Shown: positions 41,966 to 51,454 of the stretch, one piece after another
Numbering within the stretch: the first letter of the stretch is position 1
Layout: each line of letters starts with the position of its first letter
NCBI RefSeq assembly: GCF_022179065.1
Contig: NZ_BPQD01000020.1
Coordinates: 62,001 to 126,000 of the forward strand
Source of the DNA: Methylobacterium adhaesivum
Lineage (GTDB): Bacteria; Pseudomonadota; Alphaproteobacteria; Rhizobiales; Beijerinckiaceae
Direction of reading: 5' to 3'
DNA length: 64,000 nucleotides
Program-made: the position numbers and the translations under genes
The notes under the pieces: model-generated
What the model saw: only the letters and a program-made list of their open reading frames with translations
Databases searched by the model: none
What the model was told of the DNA's origin: nothing

Positions 41966-42334
41966 ATGGTGGCCGAAGCCGCACTCAGGGACGACGAGGG
42001 CTCCGAGTCCGAGATGGTCCGGCGCCTGATGGCCCGGTCCCTTCGCCTCGTGGAAGCTCCCGTCAACGAGCCCGAGGCGCATCGACCGCCGCCCCTCGCC
42101 TTCCTGCGAGAGCAGACACCTCCAGCATCCGCCGAAGTCGATCGACTCAAGGCCGAAATCCTCGTGATGAAGGCGGTTCTGCGTTCCCAGCAGGACGAGA
42201 TCGCGCAACTGCGTGCCTGCCTCATGGCCATCACCGATCCCGAGATCGACCCCGCGCCGCTCACGCCCGAAGCACAGGTAGTGCGGGATCGCTGGGCCAC
42301 CCTCGTCGATCGCCTCCTCCAAGCTTCGCACTGA
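41966..42334 (+). CDS. Small hypothetical coiled-coil protein
   Basis: A 122-residue soluble protein from the ATG at 41966 (GAGGGGGAA upstream). The middle (about 60-95, VDRLKAEILVMKAVLRSQQD then EIAQLRACL) is a heptad-like helix, probably a short coiled coil; the ends are Glu/Pro-rich. No signal peptide. I do not recognise a family. A CtrA-type site upstream hints at cell-cycle control. Confidence 0.6.
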   Translation: MVAEAALRDDEGSESEMVRRLMARSLRLVEAPVNEPEAHRPPPLAFLREQTPPASAEVDRLKAEILVMKAVLRSQQDEIAQLRACLMAITDPEIDPAPLTPEAQVVRDRWATLVDRLLQASH

Positions 42335-42387
42335 TCCGAGTTTCCGCGACGCATGACGCGCCGCCTGGCCCCGTTCGAGGGATGATG

Positions 42388-43335
42388 ATGAGCGCCCGCT
42401 GCTCCCTCGTGGTTAACGGCAAGTCCGTGCGCATCTCCACGGGCGATACGCCTCTGGAAGCCGCCCTCGCCGACGGCATGATCGCCTCGCCGCCCGGCCT
42501 CTTGGGCCAGGGCTCCGGCCCCCTGCCCCGGCGGGCTCAGGCGCGCAGCCATCGCTCCGACGCGATCAAGCTCACCGCACCGCGCGCCGGACTCGTGGAG
42601 CGGCCCGAGCCCCTCGTCGCAACGGCGCCCAAGCCGATTCCGGCGCAGAAGCGCTCCGGCACGGTCACGCAGATCACGCCCCTCGGCCCGCATACCCTCG
42701 AAGTCGTGGTGACGATCACCAAGCGCCTCGCTTTCGAGCCGGGCCATGGGGCGGTGGCCACCTTCGACGGCTTCGAGCCTGTTATCCTGCACCCGACCCT
42801 GCGGATCGATGGCGCGGCCGAGCTCAACGAACTCGTCTTCCACCTCCGCCTGACGGGCGACCGCTCGGCCCTGCCCGACGCCTTCGGGGAAGAGATCGTC
42901 CTCGACCACCCGGTGAAGATCAAAGGTCCCGTTGGCCGGGGCTTCTACCGCCCCGGCGGCGGTCGCCTCGTGCTCGTGGCCGCCGAGACGGGGTTCGCGC
43001 CGATCTGGTCCATCGCCCGGGCGGCCCGCTACATCGAACCGGCCCGCGAGGTGGCGATCCATGTCGGCGCCCGCGATCCCTTAGACCTCTACATGCGGCC
43101 GTCCTTCGACTGGCTGCGCGCGACGGGCGTCGGCCGCCTCGTCCTCGTCGCCGACCGCAGCCGCCAACGTCCGCCCGACGTGCGGCCCGGCCCCCTCACG
43201 GCCCACCTGCCGTCGCTGCGAACCACCGACGTGGTTCACGTCGCCGGAGACGCCTCGACGGTGGGCGCCGTCGAGGTCCTGGCCGCCGCCGCCGGAGCCC
43301 GATGCTACCCGATCCTCCTGGACGCCAAGCCCTGA
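42388..43335 (+). CDS. Ferredoxin-reductase-like protein with degenerate cofactor sites
   Basis: A 315-residue protein. Residues 1-35 (CSLVVNGKSVRISTGDTPLE) look like the first strands of a plant-type [2Fe-2S] ferredoxin, but the cluster cysteines are absent. Residues about 90-310 follow the FNR plan: GTVTQITPLGPHTLEVVVTI, a nucleotide-binding VLVAAETGFAPIWSIARAA and C-terminal VVHVAGDASTVGAVEVL. The usual FAD RxYS motif is not seen (LHPTLRIDG instead). It may bind a nucleotide without full reductase activity. Three ATG codons occur in a row at 42382-42390; the third has GAGGG at the best spacing. Convergent with ilvD. Confidence 0.6.
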   Translation: MSARCSLVVNGKSVRISTGDTPLEAALADGMIASPPGLLGQGSGPLPRRAQARSHRSDAIKLTAPRAGLVERPEPLVATAPKPIPAQKRSGTVTQITPLGPHTLEVVVTITKRLAFEPGHGAVATFDGFEPVILHPTLRIDGAAELNELVFHLRLTGDRSALPDAFGEEIVLDHPVKIKGPVGRGFYRPGGGRLVLVAAETGFAPIWSIARAARYIEPAREVAIHVGARDPLDLYMRPSFDWLRATGVGRLVLVADRSRQRPPDVRPGPLTAHLPSLRTTDVVHVAGDASTVGAVEVLAAAAGARCYPILLDAKP

Positions 43336-43372
43336 AAAAACGGCCCGGCCCCATCGTAGTGGAGCCGGGCCG
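43335..43372 (-). terminator. Rho-independent terminator downstream of ilvD
   Basis: On the minus strand GGCCCGGC and GCCGGGCC form a stem around a 14-base loop, followed by GTTTTTT. It ends the ilvD transcript and overlaps the end of the convergent reductase-like gene. Confidence 0.8.
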
Positions 43373-43405
43373 GAAGGGTTCGGCGGAGGGAAGCGGGGGC
43401 CGCGT

Positions 43406-45244
43406 CTATTCCGGGGGCAGCTGACGCACGGCACCGCGGGCGGCACTGGTCGCCAGCATGGCGTAGGCGCGCAGGGCCGTGGTGACCCGGCGCTTGCGTG
43501 GCTCGGTCGGCTTCCATCCCGCCGCGTCCTGCGCCGCCCGGCGGCGGCCGAGTTCGACCTCGTCCACGGCGAGGTGAATGCTGCGATTTGGGATATCGAT
43601 CTCGATGCGGTCGCCGTCCTGCACCAGGCCGATGAGACCGCCCTCCGCTGCCTCCGGCGAGACGTGGCCGATGGAGAGCCCCGACGAACCGCCCGAGAAT
43701 CGACCATCGGTCACGAGGGCGCAGGCTTTGCCGAGGCCCTTCGATTTCAAATAGCTCGTGGGATAGAGCATTTCCTGCATCCCAGGGCCGCCGCGTGGTC
43801 CCTCGTAGCGGATGAGCACCACTTCGCCGGCCTTGACCCTGCCGTTGAGGATGGCGTCCACGGAGGCGTCCTGACTCTCGAACACCCGGGCAGTGCCCGT
43901 GAAGGTGAGGATCGAGGCGTCCACCCCCGCCGTCTTCACGATGCAGCCGTCGACGGCGAGATTGCCGTACAGAACCGCGAGACCGCCATCCTGCGAGTAG
44001 GCATGGTTCGCCTCGCGGATCACGCCGCCGGTGCGGTCGAGGTCGAGTTCCTCCCAGCGCGCCGCCTGACTGAAGGCGACCTGCGTCGGCACACCCCCGG
44101 GAGCCGCCCGGTAGAACTCCGACACCACGGCGCTGTCCGTGCGGCGCACGTCCCAGCGGTCGAGGGCTTGCCCCAGGGTTCCGGCATGCACGCTGCCGGC
44201 CTTCGGGTCGATGAGCCCGGCCCGGTCGAGTTCGCCGAGGATCGCCATGATACCGCCGGCCCGGTGCACGTCCTCCATGTGGACCTCGGCCACGGCCGGC
44301 GCGACCTTGCACAGGACGGGCACGCGCCGGGACAGCCGGTCGATATCGGCCATGGTGAAGGGCAGCTCCGCCTCATGGGCGGCGGCGAGCAGGTGCAACA
44401 CGGTGTTGGTCGAGCCGCCCATGGCGATGTCGAGGGTCATGGCGTTCTCGAAGGCCGAGAAGCCGGCGACGGACCGGGGCAGCACGCTCGCGTCGTCGCC
44501 CTCGTAGTAGCGCTTGGCGAGATCGACGATGAGGTGGCCGGCCTCGACGAACAGACGGCGGCGGTCGGCGTGGGTCGCCAGCACCGAGCCGTTGCCGGGC
44601 AGCGACAGGCCGAGGGCCTCCGTGAGGCAGTTCATGGAATTGGCCGTGAACATGCCCGAGCACGAGCCGCAGGTCGGGCAGGCCGAGCGCTCGATGGCCG
44701 CGACGTCCTCGTCCGACACCCGGTCGTCGGCGGCCGCCACCATGGCATCGACGAGGTCGAGCTTCTTGATCACGCCCTTGAGCTGAACCTTACCGGCCTC
44801 CATGGGACCGCCGGAGACGAACACCGCCGGAATGTTGAGGCGCAGCGCCGCCATCAGCATGCCGGGTGTGATTTTGTCGCAATTCGAGATGCACACCATC
44901 GCGTCGGCGCAATGGGCGTTGACCATGTACTCGACGGAATCGGCGATGAGCTCGCGCGAGGGAAGCGAGTAGAGCATCCCGTCATGGCCCATGGCGATGC
45001 CGTCATCGACCGCGATGGTGTTGAATTCCTTGGCGACGCCCCCGGCGGCCTCGATCTCGCGGGCGACGAGCTGGCCCAGATCCTTGAGATGGACGTGGCC
45101 GGGCACGAACTGGGTGAAGGAGTTCACCACGGCGATGATCGGCTTACCGAAATCGCCGTCCTTCATGCCTGTGGCGCGCCACAGGCCGCGGGCGCCGGCC
45201 ATGTTGCGGCCATGGGTGGTGGTGCGGGAACGATAGGCGGGCAT
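43406..45244 (-). CDS. ilvD: Dihydroxy-acid dehydratase
   Basis: Fe-S enzyme of valine, leucine and isoleucine synthesis, dehydrating 2,3-dihydroxy acids to 2-oxo acids. The 612-residue protein starts [20 protein letters not shown] and has the cluster cysteines in [11 protein letters not shown] and [18 protein letters not shown], with the EAL-type C-terminal [27 protein letters not shown] block. Length suits the long [4Fe-4S] IlvD class of Escherichia coli. The ATG at 45244 is chosen by this N-terminus. Monocistronic. Confidence 0.96.
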   Translation of the reverse strand: MPAYRSRTTTHGRNMAGARGLWRATGMKDGDFGKPIIAVVNSFTQFVPGHVHLKDLGQLVAREIEAAGGVAKEFNTIAVDDGIAMGHDGMLYSLPSRELIADSVEYMVNAHCADAMVCISNCDKITPGMLMAALRLNIPAVFVSGGPMEAGKVQLKGVIKKLDLVDAMVAAADDRVSDEDVAAIERSACPTCGSCSGMFTANSMNCLTEALGLSLPGNGSVLATHADRRRLFVEAGHLIVDLAKRYYEGDDASVLPRSVAGFSAFENAMTLDIAMGGSTNTVLHLLAAAHEAELPFTMADIDRLSRRVPVLCKVAPAVAEVHMEDVHRAGGIMAILGELDRAGLIDPKAGSVHAGTLGQALDRWDVRRTDSAVVSEFYRAAPGGVPTQVAFSQAARWEELDLDRTGGVIREANHAYSQDGGLAVLYGNLAVDGCIVKTAGVDASILTFTGTARVFESQDASVDAILNGRVKAGEVVLIRYEGPRGGPGMQEMLYPTSYLKSKGLGKACALVTDGRFSGGSSGLSIGHVSPEAAEGGLIGLVQDGDRIEIDIPNRSIHLAVDEVELGRRRAAQDAAGWKPTEPRKRRVTTALRAYAMLATSAARGAVRQLPPE

Positions 45245-45353
45245 CGCATCTCTCTTCGGTTCACCCGGCTTTTGCGGGCGAGAGGCGATGCGTTGCAAGT
45301 CCCTTCCTGAATACCTTCGTCGCGGGGCTGCGACGAAGGCTGACGCGGTCGGC

Positions 45354-46928
45354 TCAGGCCGCCCGCGCCCTCAGGCCGGCGCCGTTGCCGAAGGCGCGGG
45401 CATAGAGGGAGGCGTAGGTGGTGGCGGCCTCGTCCCAGCCGAAGGTGCGCGACATCGCCGTGCGGCGCATGACGTTGAGGCGCTTCTTCTGGGCGAAGGT
45501 GTCGAGGGCCCGCCGGACTGCGCCGGAGAGGCCGCAGGCGGAGCTTTCGCTGAAGGTGAAGCCAGTCACGCCATCCTCCACCGTATCGGCGAGGCCGCCG
45601 GTGCGATGAACGATGGGCAGGGACCCGAAGCGCTGGGCATACATCTGCGCGAGGCCGCAGGGCTCGAAGCGCGAGGGCATCAGCAGGAAGTCGCTGCCGG
45701 CGAACATCCGCCGGGCATCCTGCTCGTTGAAACCGACATGGACGCCGACGGCGTCGGGATGGCGCCGGGAGAGATCACGCAACGCGTCCTCGAACCGGCT
45801 CTCGCCCTGGCCGATGACCACGAGCTGGCCACCCTCGGAGACGATGGTCTCGGCGGCCGCGAGGCTGAGGTCGATCCCCTTCTGGTGGACGAGGCGGGAC
45901 ACGATGGCGAACAGAGGTCCGCGCGAAACGGCGAGACCGAACTGGCGCCGCACGGTCTCGGCATTGGCGCGCTTGCCCTTCCAGTCGTCGGCCTCGAACC
46001 GGGTGGCGAGGTGCGGATCCGTACGCGGGTCCCAGCTCTCGTCGATTCCGTTGAGGATGCCGGCGAGGCGCCCCTGCGACGCGCGGGTGCGCAGGAGACC
46101 GTCGAGGCCGCAGCCGGCGCCCGGCGTCGTGATCTCACGGGCGTAGGTGTCGCTCACGGTGGTGACGTGCGAGGCGTAGTAGAGGCCAGCCTTGAGGAAG
46201 GAGAGCTGCCCGTAGAATTCGACGCCGTCCATCTGGAAGGCGTGATCCGGGACGCCGAGACGGCCCAGGGCATCGCGCGAGAACAGTCCCTGGTAGGCGA
46301 GGTTGTGGACGGTGAGGATGCTCGGCACCCGCAGACCAGCCCAGGCGAGGTAGGCCGGCGCGAGGGCTGCCTGCCAGTCGTTCAGATGCAGGAGATCCGC
46401 GGACCAGGTCGGATCGACGCCGCGGGCGATCTCGGCGGCGGCGAGACTCAGGCGGGCGAAGCGCAGATCGTTGTCGGAAAAGTCGCCCTGCGCGTCGCCG
46501 TAGGGCGAGCCGTCCCGCTGGTAGAGTTCGGGGCTGAGGAGCACGTAAATCTGGAGGCCGTCACCGCTCTCGACGAGGCCGAGTTCGCACGGCGGAATGC
46601 CGGCATGGCCCGGCAGCTGGGCGACGACGGGGATGTGATCGTACCGCTCAACCACCTGACGGTAGCCGGGGATCAGGATGCGGATGTCGTAGTGCCGGCG
46701 GATGGCCCGCGGCAGGGAGGCCGCGACCTCGCCGAGACCGCCGGTCTTGACGAAATCCGCCATTTCCGGCGTAGCGAAGAGGATACGGGGCTGATGGAGG
46801 GGCGACGCCTGGCCCATGAGGGCGCTGGCGGAAACGGTATCGGACGCGACCGGTGACAGCATTGGATCCCGGCCACTCAGGGCGTTTCGAGCGTTCAGGG
46901 CGAAATTGCCCGCAATCGACGACATCAT
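45354..46928 (-). CDS. glgA: Glycogen synthase (ADP-glucose)
   Basis: Extends alpha-1,4-glucan chains from ADP-glucose (GT5 family). The 524-residue protein has a variable N-terminal extension of about 45 residues, then [20 protein letters not shown] with the ADP-glucose-binding KTGGL, and the C-terminal domain with [21 protein letters not shown] including the conserved EPCGL. Length is slightly above the 480-500 usual because of the extension. Start at 46928 (ATGATG) is provisional; MLSPVAS further in is possible. Two TTGTGC-N3-GCAA motifs lie upstream. No glgB or glgC is next to it. Confidence 0.93.
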   Translation of the reverse strand: MMSSIAGNFALNARNALSGRDPMLSPVASDTVSASALMGQASPLHQPRILFATPEMADFVKTGGLGEVAASLPRAIRRHYDIRILIPGYRQVVERYDHIPVVAQLPGHAGIPPCELGLVESGDGLQIYVLLSPELYQRDGSPYGDAQGDFSDNDLRFARLSLAAAEIARGVDPTWSADLLHLNDWQAALAPAYLAWAGLRVPSILTVHNLAYQGLFSRDALGRLGVPDHAFQMDGVEFYGQLSFLKAGLYYASHVTTVSDTYAREITTPGAGCGLDGLLRTRASQGRLAGILNGIDESWDPRTDPHLATRFEADDWKGKRANAETVRRQFGLAVSRGPLFAIVSRLVHQKGIDLSLAAAETIVSEGGQLVVIGQGESRFEDALRDLSRRHPDAVGVHVGFNEQDARRMFAGSDFLLMPSRFEPCGLAQMYAQRFGSLPIVHRTGGLADTVEDGVTGFTFSESSACGLSGAVRRALDTFAQKKRLNVMRRTAMSRTFGWDEAATTYASLYARAFGNGAGLRARAA

Positions 46929-46958
46929 GATGAACGCCCCGGGGATTAGATCAGTCCG

Positions 46959-46971
46959 TTGCAATGCACAA
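46959..46971 (-). promoter_or_regulatory. TTGTGC-ATT-GCAA operator candidate, proximal, upstream of glgA
   Basis: Exact motif on the minus strand, 31 bases before the glgA start and 49 bases (centre to centre) from a second copy, close to whole helical turns and so compatible with cooperative binding. Confidence 0.5.
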
Positions 46972-47007
46972 TCCAAGCCACGCTTTCGGTTACCGATTCC
47001 TTTCGAT

Positions 47008-47020
47008 TTGTGCGGCGCAA
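47008..47020 (+). promoter_or_regulatory. TTGTGC-GGC-GCAA operator candidate, distal, upstream of glgA
   Basis: Exact motif 80 bases before the glgA start. Its central GGC is the same as in the copy at the sRNA promoter. Confidence 0.5.
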
Positions 47021-47126
47021 ACGACGTGTGATTGAAAAATTCAGGGACGGTTCAGGGTTGCCCCAACGCGGAGGCGCCCTATTGAAATCCCCCTTTAGAA
47101 CGGCTGGCCGTGGCGCCAGCGATCGG

Positions 47127-48050
47127 TCACGCCTCGGCGATCCATGCGCGCAATCCCTCCACACCGTGGAAGGCATTGCTCGATCGAATGGCAAGACTTG
47201 GCGCTTGCGTGCGCATCATGTCGGCCAGGGCGTGGCCGGGGCCGAGTTCGAGCACCCTGTGTGCGCCACGCTCAGTGATGGCGTCGAGGCAGGCAACCCA
47301 GTCGATGGGGTTCGCGATCTGGCGCGCGAGGCCATCCAGAACGGTCGCGGGTGCGAAGATCGGTGCGCCGTCCGTGCCGTTGAGGAGGGTCGGGCCCGGT
47401 GCCGTCCGGCGCAGGGGCGTCGCCTCCAGGCAGGCCCGGAACGGGGCTACGGCCCGCGCCAGCAGGGCCGTATGGGAAGCGACCGCGATGGGAAGCCGGT
47501 TCGCACGTGCGGCCCCCGCCGCCAAGGCCTCCGCGCACAGGGCGTCGAGACCGCCCCCCTCGCCGCCAATCACGAACAGGTCGGACGGGTTGCGGATGGC
47601 AATGGCGCAGGCGTGCCGGGCGAGAAGCGGAGCGAGTTCGGCCGGCGACAGGCCCCGGACTACGGCGAGACCCTGCTCGGGGCCGCTGGCCGCATCCATG
47701 GCTTCGGCGCGGGCCACCGTGAGGGCCAGGGTCTCGGCCGGCGTCCAGAGACCGGCGATGCCCCAGGCGGCCATCTCACCGACGCTGTAGCCCGCCACGA
47801 TGAGGCGTCGCGGCAGGATGTCCGAAAGGCAGGCATGCAGCGCGAGCGCCGCGGTGACGCAGAGGATCTGCCCGGTGCGGTTGGCGTAGAGGTCCGCCGG
47901 ATCGGCCTCCACGACGAGGCGGCGGGGATCCTGTCCCAGTCGCGTGGCGGCGGCCGCGAAGACCGGCGCGGCGGCGGGGACGTCCGCTGTCAGGGCGAAG
48001 AGATCGGAGGCTTGCAGGCCCTGTCCCGAGCAGAGCAGGGCGAGGGTCAC
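47127..48050 (-). CDS. mdcH: Malonate decarboxylase malonyltransferase (MdcH)
   Basis: Loads malonyl from malonyl-CoA onto the acyl carrier protein MdcC to start the catalytic cycle. The 307-residue protein is FabD-like: GQG in LALLCSGQGLQ, nucleophile serine in GYSVGEMAAWG, and the active-site histidine in VASHTALL. The GTG start at 48050 overlaps the mdcB stop (GTGA). Last gene of the mdc operon; 199 bases follow before glgA. Confidence 0.92.
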   Translation of the reverse strand: MTLALLCSGQGLQASDLFALTADVPAAAPVFAAAATRLGQDPRRLVVEADPADLYANRTGQILCVTAALALHACLSDILPRRLIVAGYSVGEMAAWGIAGLWTPAETLALTVARAEAMDAASGPEQGLAVVRGLSPAELAPLLARHACAIAIRNPSDLFVIGGEGGGLDALCAEALAAGAARANRLPIAVASHTALLARAVAPFRACLEATPLRRTAPGPTLLNGTDGAPIFAPATVLDGLARQIANPIDWVACLDAITERGAHRVLELGPGHALADMMRTQAPSLAIRSSNAFHGVEGLRAWIAEA

Positions 48051-48886
48051 GGATCGGCTCCGTCGACGAACAGGGTCATGGCGAGGAGATCGGCGCAGCC
48101 GCCGGGGCTGAGGTTGCGGGCGACGAAGGCCTCGTGCACCGCCCGCGCCCGGAGCCGCCAGTCCGGTCGGCCGATGCCGCCCCCATCGAGGAAGTCGCGG
48201 GCCGCCATCCGGGCGAAGGCGAGGCCCGCCGGACCGCCGCGATGCAGCAGATTCGTATCCTCCACGACGGCGACGAGGGCGAAGCAGAGCTGCACCCGCA
48301 CGGCCTCGGGTTCGTCGGGCCGCAGGGTCCGGGCATGGCGCAGGGCAGGCAGCGCCACGGTATCGATCGTGGGAAAGCCGAGGGCCGCCTCGCGGCGGGC
48401 GCCGCCGGCACGGTAGCGCCGGGCTGCGACGGACCCGTGGCTGTGCGGGGAGACCGGCCCGGCCGCGATGGCCTCGCCCCAGAGATCGGCCACGAGGCCC
48501 CCGAGGGGGCGGCCGCCACCGTTGGCCTCTCGAAACCCGGCGGCGGCGGTGAGCAGGCCGAGGCCGAAGATGGCGCCGCGATGGGTGTTGACGCCGTTCG
48601 TCGCCGTGAGCATCGCCGCTTCCGCCGCGATGCCGATGGCGCGCAGCGTCGCCATCCCGGTGCCGCGCGCTCCGGCCTCCGCGAGGGCGGCGAAATAGGG
48701 GCCGAGGGTGTCGGCGCTCTGGTTCAACAGCGCCGCATCCATGTCTGCATGGGCGCCTCGGTCGACGGGGCTGACGAGGCCGGGCTTGGGGTAGGTCGCG
48801 ACCTCGAGGCGCAGACACGCGACGGCCCGCGCCGCGATGGCCTGCGCCGGGCCGGGGGACGGCCGGACCCGTGCGGCCGTCAGCAT
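48047..48886 (-). CDS. mdcB: Triphosphoribosyl-dephospho-CoA synthase (MdcB)
   Basis: Makes the precursor of the prosthetic group, 2'-(5''-triphosphoribosyl)-3'-dephospho-CoA, from ATP and dephospho-CoA (CitG/MdcB family). The 279-residue protein has family blocks LEVATYPKPGLVSPVDRGAH, DMDAALLNQSADTLGPYF and GVNTHRGAIFGLGLLTAAAG. It overlaps mdcG by seven bases and mdcH by three to four. Confidence 0.93.
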   Translation of the reverse strand: MLTAARVRPSPGPAQAIAARAVACLRLEVATYPKPGLVSPVDRGAHADMDAALLNQSADTLGPYFAALAEAGARGTGMATLRAIGIAAEAAMLTATNGVNTHRGAIFGLGLLTAAAGFREANGGGRPLGGLVADLWGEAIAAGPVSPHSHGSVAARRYRAGGARREAALGFPTIDTVALPALRHARTLRPDEPEAVRVQLCFALVAVVEDTNLLHRGGPAGLAFARMAARDFLDGGGIGRPDWRLRARAVHEAFVARNLSPGGCADLLAMTLFVDGADP

Positions 48887-49515
48887 CCGGCGTCCGAGAG
48901 AAGGGCCGCGCGGGACACGAGGGCGACGTCGCGAAGGCTTTTCACCATGATCTCCGGCGCGTCCCCGGCGAGCTCGCGCCATTGGACGGCCCCACCCCCG
49001 GGCCCGATGCACTCGCCATCGAGGCGCATGGGCGCATCCCGGTCGATGGCCGCGAGACCGGCGAGCAACCGCTCGGCCGATCCGTCGAGGCGCCACAGAA
49101 GATCGATGTCCGAGGTGGGCGAGAGATAGGGAAGGCCCGTGAGGTGCTGCCAGGCGAGGCTTCCGAACGTGCGGGTCTCCGGGTCCAGGGCGAGGAGGCG
49201 GTGGAGCGTCGGCCCCCAGGCCGCCGGGGCCACGGGCACGGTGTCGGCCAAACGGGGCGGAGGCTCGATGGACACAACCGCCGACGGCTCGACGGAGAAC
49301 GACAGGCGCCGTTTGCCCAGAGCCGGCGGCAGGGGCAGCCCCAGGGCGAGCCCCGTCTCCCCGCACAGGGGCCGCCGCACCACCAGGGGCCAGCCACGCT
49401 CGGCCCAGGCGGCGACGAGGGGGAGTCCGTCGACGTCCGGCCGCCCGGCGAGGAGCGCGCGCCAGGACGCGGGCGCGAGCCGGACCATGGCGTGACGCGC
49501 CGCTGCCTCAGGCAC
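48880..49515 (-). CDS. mdcG: Phosphoribosyl-dephospho-CoA transferase (MdcG)
   Basis: Attaches the prosthetic group to the carrier protein MdcC. The 211-residue protein contains the DID metal-binding motif in LSPTSDIDLLWRL and an N-terminal RRPLCGETGLALGLPLPP block of the MdcG family. A GTG at 49515, overlapping the mdcE stop, matches the family N-terminus best; an ATG at 49488 is the alternative. Confidence 0.88.
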   Translation of the reverse strand: MPEAAARHAMVRLAPASWRALLAGRPDVDGLPLVAAWAERGWPLVVRRPLCGETGLALGLPLPPALGKRRLSFSVEPSAVVSIEPPPRLADTVPVAPAAWGPTLHRLLALDPETRTFGSLAWQHLTGLPYLSPTSDIDLLWRLDGSAERLLAGLAAIDRDAPMRLDGECIGPGGGAVQWRELAGDAPEIMVKSLRDVALVSRAALLSDAGC

Positions 49516-50233
49516 GGCCCGCGACCTGCGCCGCCACCCGCTCGGCGATGGCGGCGGCGCGGGGCCGGCCGCCGCGCTCCGCGCCGAGGCGGTCGCGGTC
49601 ATCGCCGCCCGGGTGCGATGCGGCGAGGCTCGCCTCCATCTGCTCGGCCAGCGGTCGTTGCGGGTCCCAGATCGCCCCGATGGCGCCCGTCTGCACGAGG
49701 TTGTCGAGGCCGGGCGCGAAGACCGGCGTGGCGCGGGCCATTTGCGTCAGCACGTCGAGGGACAGTTTCGTCACGCGGGCCATGGAGGGAAGGTCCATCA
49801 CCTCCGGGTGGGCGCCCGGAAGGGCGACGAGCCGCGCCGTGGCGAGGGCCGTCGCGATGAAGGCCCCGGCGGCGCTGCGCCCGTAGAGCAGGCCGAGGGT
49901 GGGGTGGCCGGCGGCCTCCGCCAGCATCAGGGCCTTGGCGAGGTGGGCGAGGTATTCGTTGAGCCCCAACAGTTCGTCGCGCCGGCTCATGCGCTGGCTC
50001 GCCGAGTCGATCGGCATGAGGATCGGCGCCCCGTCCCCGGAGCGGGCGATGGCGAGCACCCGACCCGCCAGGGCCAGGGCCCCGTCGATGCCGAGCGGCG
50101 TGCCTTCGGCGATGCCGAGCACGTGGACGCGCCCGCCGCCGGGGCGAGGCCCATGGCCGAGGATGAGGCCGTCGGCGACGGTGACGGCGTGCCCCTCGGG
50201 GAACAGGCCGGCGAGGATCTCAGCGAGCGTCAT
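49508..50233 (-). CDS. mdcE: Malonate decarboxylase gamma subunit (MdcE)
   Basis: With MdcD forms the decarboxylase that converts malonyl-ACP to acetyl-ACP and CO2. The 241-residue carboxyltransferase-fold protein has GLFPEGHAVTVADGLILGHG and LYGRSAAGAFIATALA, typical of MdcE. ATG at 50233 overlaps the mdcD stop by 14 bases. Confidence 0.92.
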   Translation of the reverse strand: MTLAEILAGLFPEGHAVTVADGLILGHGPRPGGGRVHVLGIAEGTPLGIDGALALAGRVLAIARSGDGAPILMPIDSASQRMSRRDELLGLNEYLAHLAKALMLAEAAGHPTLGLLYGRSAAGAFIATALATARLVALPGAHPEVMDLPSMARVTKLSLDVLTQMARATPVFAPGLDNLVQTGAIGAIWDPQRPLAEQMEASLAASHPGGDDRDRLGAERGGRPRAAAIAERVAAQVAGRA

Positions 50234-51131
50234 GGGCGCTCTCCCGGCCAAGGGCTACGGCGCGAAAGGCCTGGGTGGACAGGCCCGGCACGGCCGGCGC
50301 CTCCGCGACGCCGAGGGCGGACCAGATGTCGGTGGCGTCCCGGGCGGCGCCGAAACGGGCGAGGCGCCGCTCCAAGCGAGCCTGCTCGGCGTCGAGGGTC
50401 GCAAGATCGAGGCGGCCGGGTGCCGCCAGGACATCCCGGACCGCCGCGCGGAACGCCTCGGGTCCGTCGTCGACGTACCGGTCGGCGCCGCCGATGAGGT
50501 AGCGGTGCTTGCCCCCCATGGTGCGCCAGACTAGGGCGCGGTCGCGGGCGTCGAACTCCTCGACGCCCCGGTTGGTCTCGATGACCTCCGGGCCGGTGAC
50601 GCCGATGCGCCCCTGCTCGGTGACGAGGAGCGCCGAGCAGCAGCCAGCGATGAGGCCGCCGCCGCCGTAGCAGCCCGAACGCCCGCCGATGAGACCGACG
50701 ACGCGCGATCCGGAAAGACGCGCCTCCACCACGGCGCGCATGATCTCGGCGATGGCCGTCTCGCCGGCATTGGCTTCCTGCAGGCGCACGCCGCCGGTGT
50801 CGAACAGGACGAGGACATCGAGGGCGAGGGATTTGGCCGCTCGCAGGAGACCAACGAGCTTGGCCCCGTGGACCTCCCCCACGGCCCCGCCCATGAAGCG
50901 CCCTTCCTGGGCGGCAACGAGGATCGGCGTGCCCTTGAACGCGGCCTGGCCGACGATCATGCCGTCGTCGAACTGCTCGGGTAGGTCGAACAGAGCGAGA
51001 TGCGGGCTCGTCGCCCGCTCCTCGGGCCCGACGGCCTCGCGAAAGCTGCCGGGATCGACCAGGGCGGCGATGCGCTGGCGGGCGCTGCCCTCGTACCAGC
51101 TCAGGGCCTCGGGCTCGAAGGCGGGGGTCAT
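50220..51131 (-). CDS. mdcD: Malonate decarboxylase beta subunit (MdcD)
   Basis: The other half of the malonyl-ACP decarboxylase. The 303-residue crotonase/carboxyltransferase-fold protein has LDVLVLFDTGGVRLQEANAG and VVGLIGGRSGCYGGGGLIAG with oxyanion-hole glycines. ATG at 51131 overlaps the mdcC stop (ATGA). The long frame that runs upstream across mdcA is a shadow. Confidence 0.93.
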   Translation of the reverse strand: MTPAFEPEALSWYEGSARQRIAALVDPGSFREAVGPEERATSPHLALFDLPEQFDDGMIVGQAAFKGTPILVAAQEGRFMGGAVGEVHGAKLVGLLRAAKSLALDVLVLFDTGGVRLQEANAGETAIAEIMRAVVEARLSGSRVVGLIGGRSGCYGGGGLIAGCCSALLVTEQGRIGVTGPEVIETNRGVEEFDARDRALVWRTMGGKHRYLIGGADRYVDDGPEAFRAAVRDVLAAPGRLDLATLDAEQARLERRLARFGAARDATDIWSALGVAEAPAVPGLSTQAFRAVALGRESAHDAR

Positions 51132-51445
51132 GCGGCGTCTCCGGCGATGAGGCGCGCCCCCTGGGCGAGCCGCAGGGCGACGGTGTCGGGCCGGGCGCCG
51201 CCGTCGTTGATGGCGATGCGCAGGCCGCCCGCCGCGCGGCGGGCGACGAAATCCGCCACCACGGCGGCCCAGATCTCGGCAAAGCCGTGGGCGGCGGTGG
51301 CGATCTCCACCGTGCAGAGGTCGGGCGCCAGCGCCCGCTCCAGCAGGACTTCGAGGTTGCCCGAAGCGACCACGCCGACGATGGCCCGGGGCTTCGTCCC
51401 CCCGGCGGGGATCGGCGCGGAAAGAGTGTAGCTGAGGCGTTCCAT
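51128..51445 (-). CDS. mdcC: Malonate decarboxylase acyl carrier protein, delta subunit (MdcC)
   Basis: A 105-residue carrier protein. Ser28 in VGVVASGNLEVLLE is the expected attachment site for the CoA-derived prosthetic group through which acetyl and malonyl thioesters cycle. It lies ten bases after mdcA and overlaps mdcD. Confidence 0.92.
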   Translation of the reverse strand: MERLSYTLSAPIPAGGTKPRAIVGVVASGNLEVLLERALAPDLCTVEIATAAHGFAEIWAAVVADFVARRAAGGLRIAINDGGARPDTVALRLAQGARLIAGDAA

Positions 51446-51454
51446 GCTGTGCCC

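Noticed and set aside
39159-42029. Plus-strand open frame of 956 codons overlapping the GGDEF/EAL gene
   Set aside because: Arg/Pro/His-rich out-of-phase shadow without motifs; the GGDEF and EAL motifs are in the other frame.
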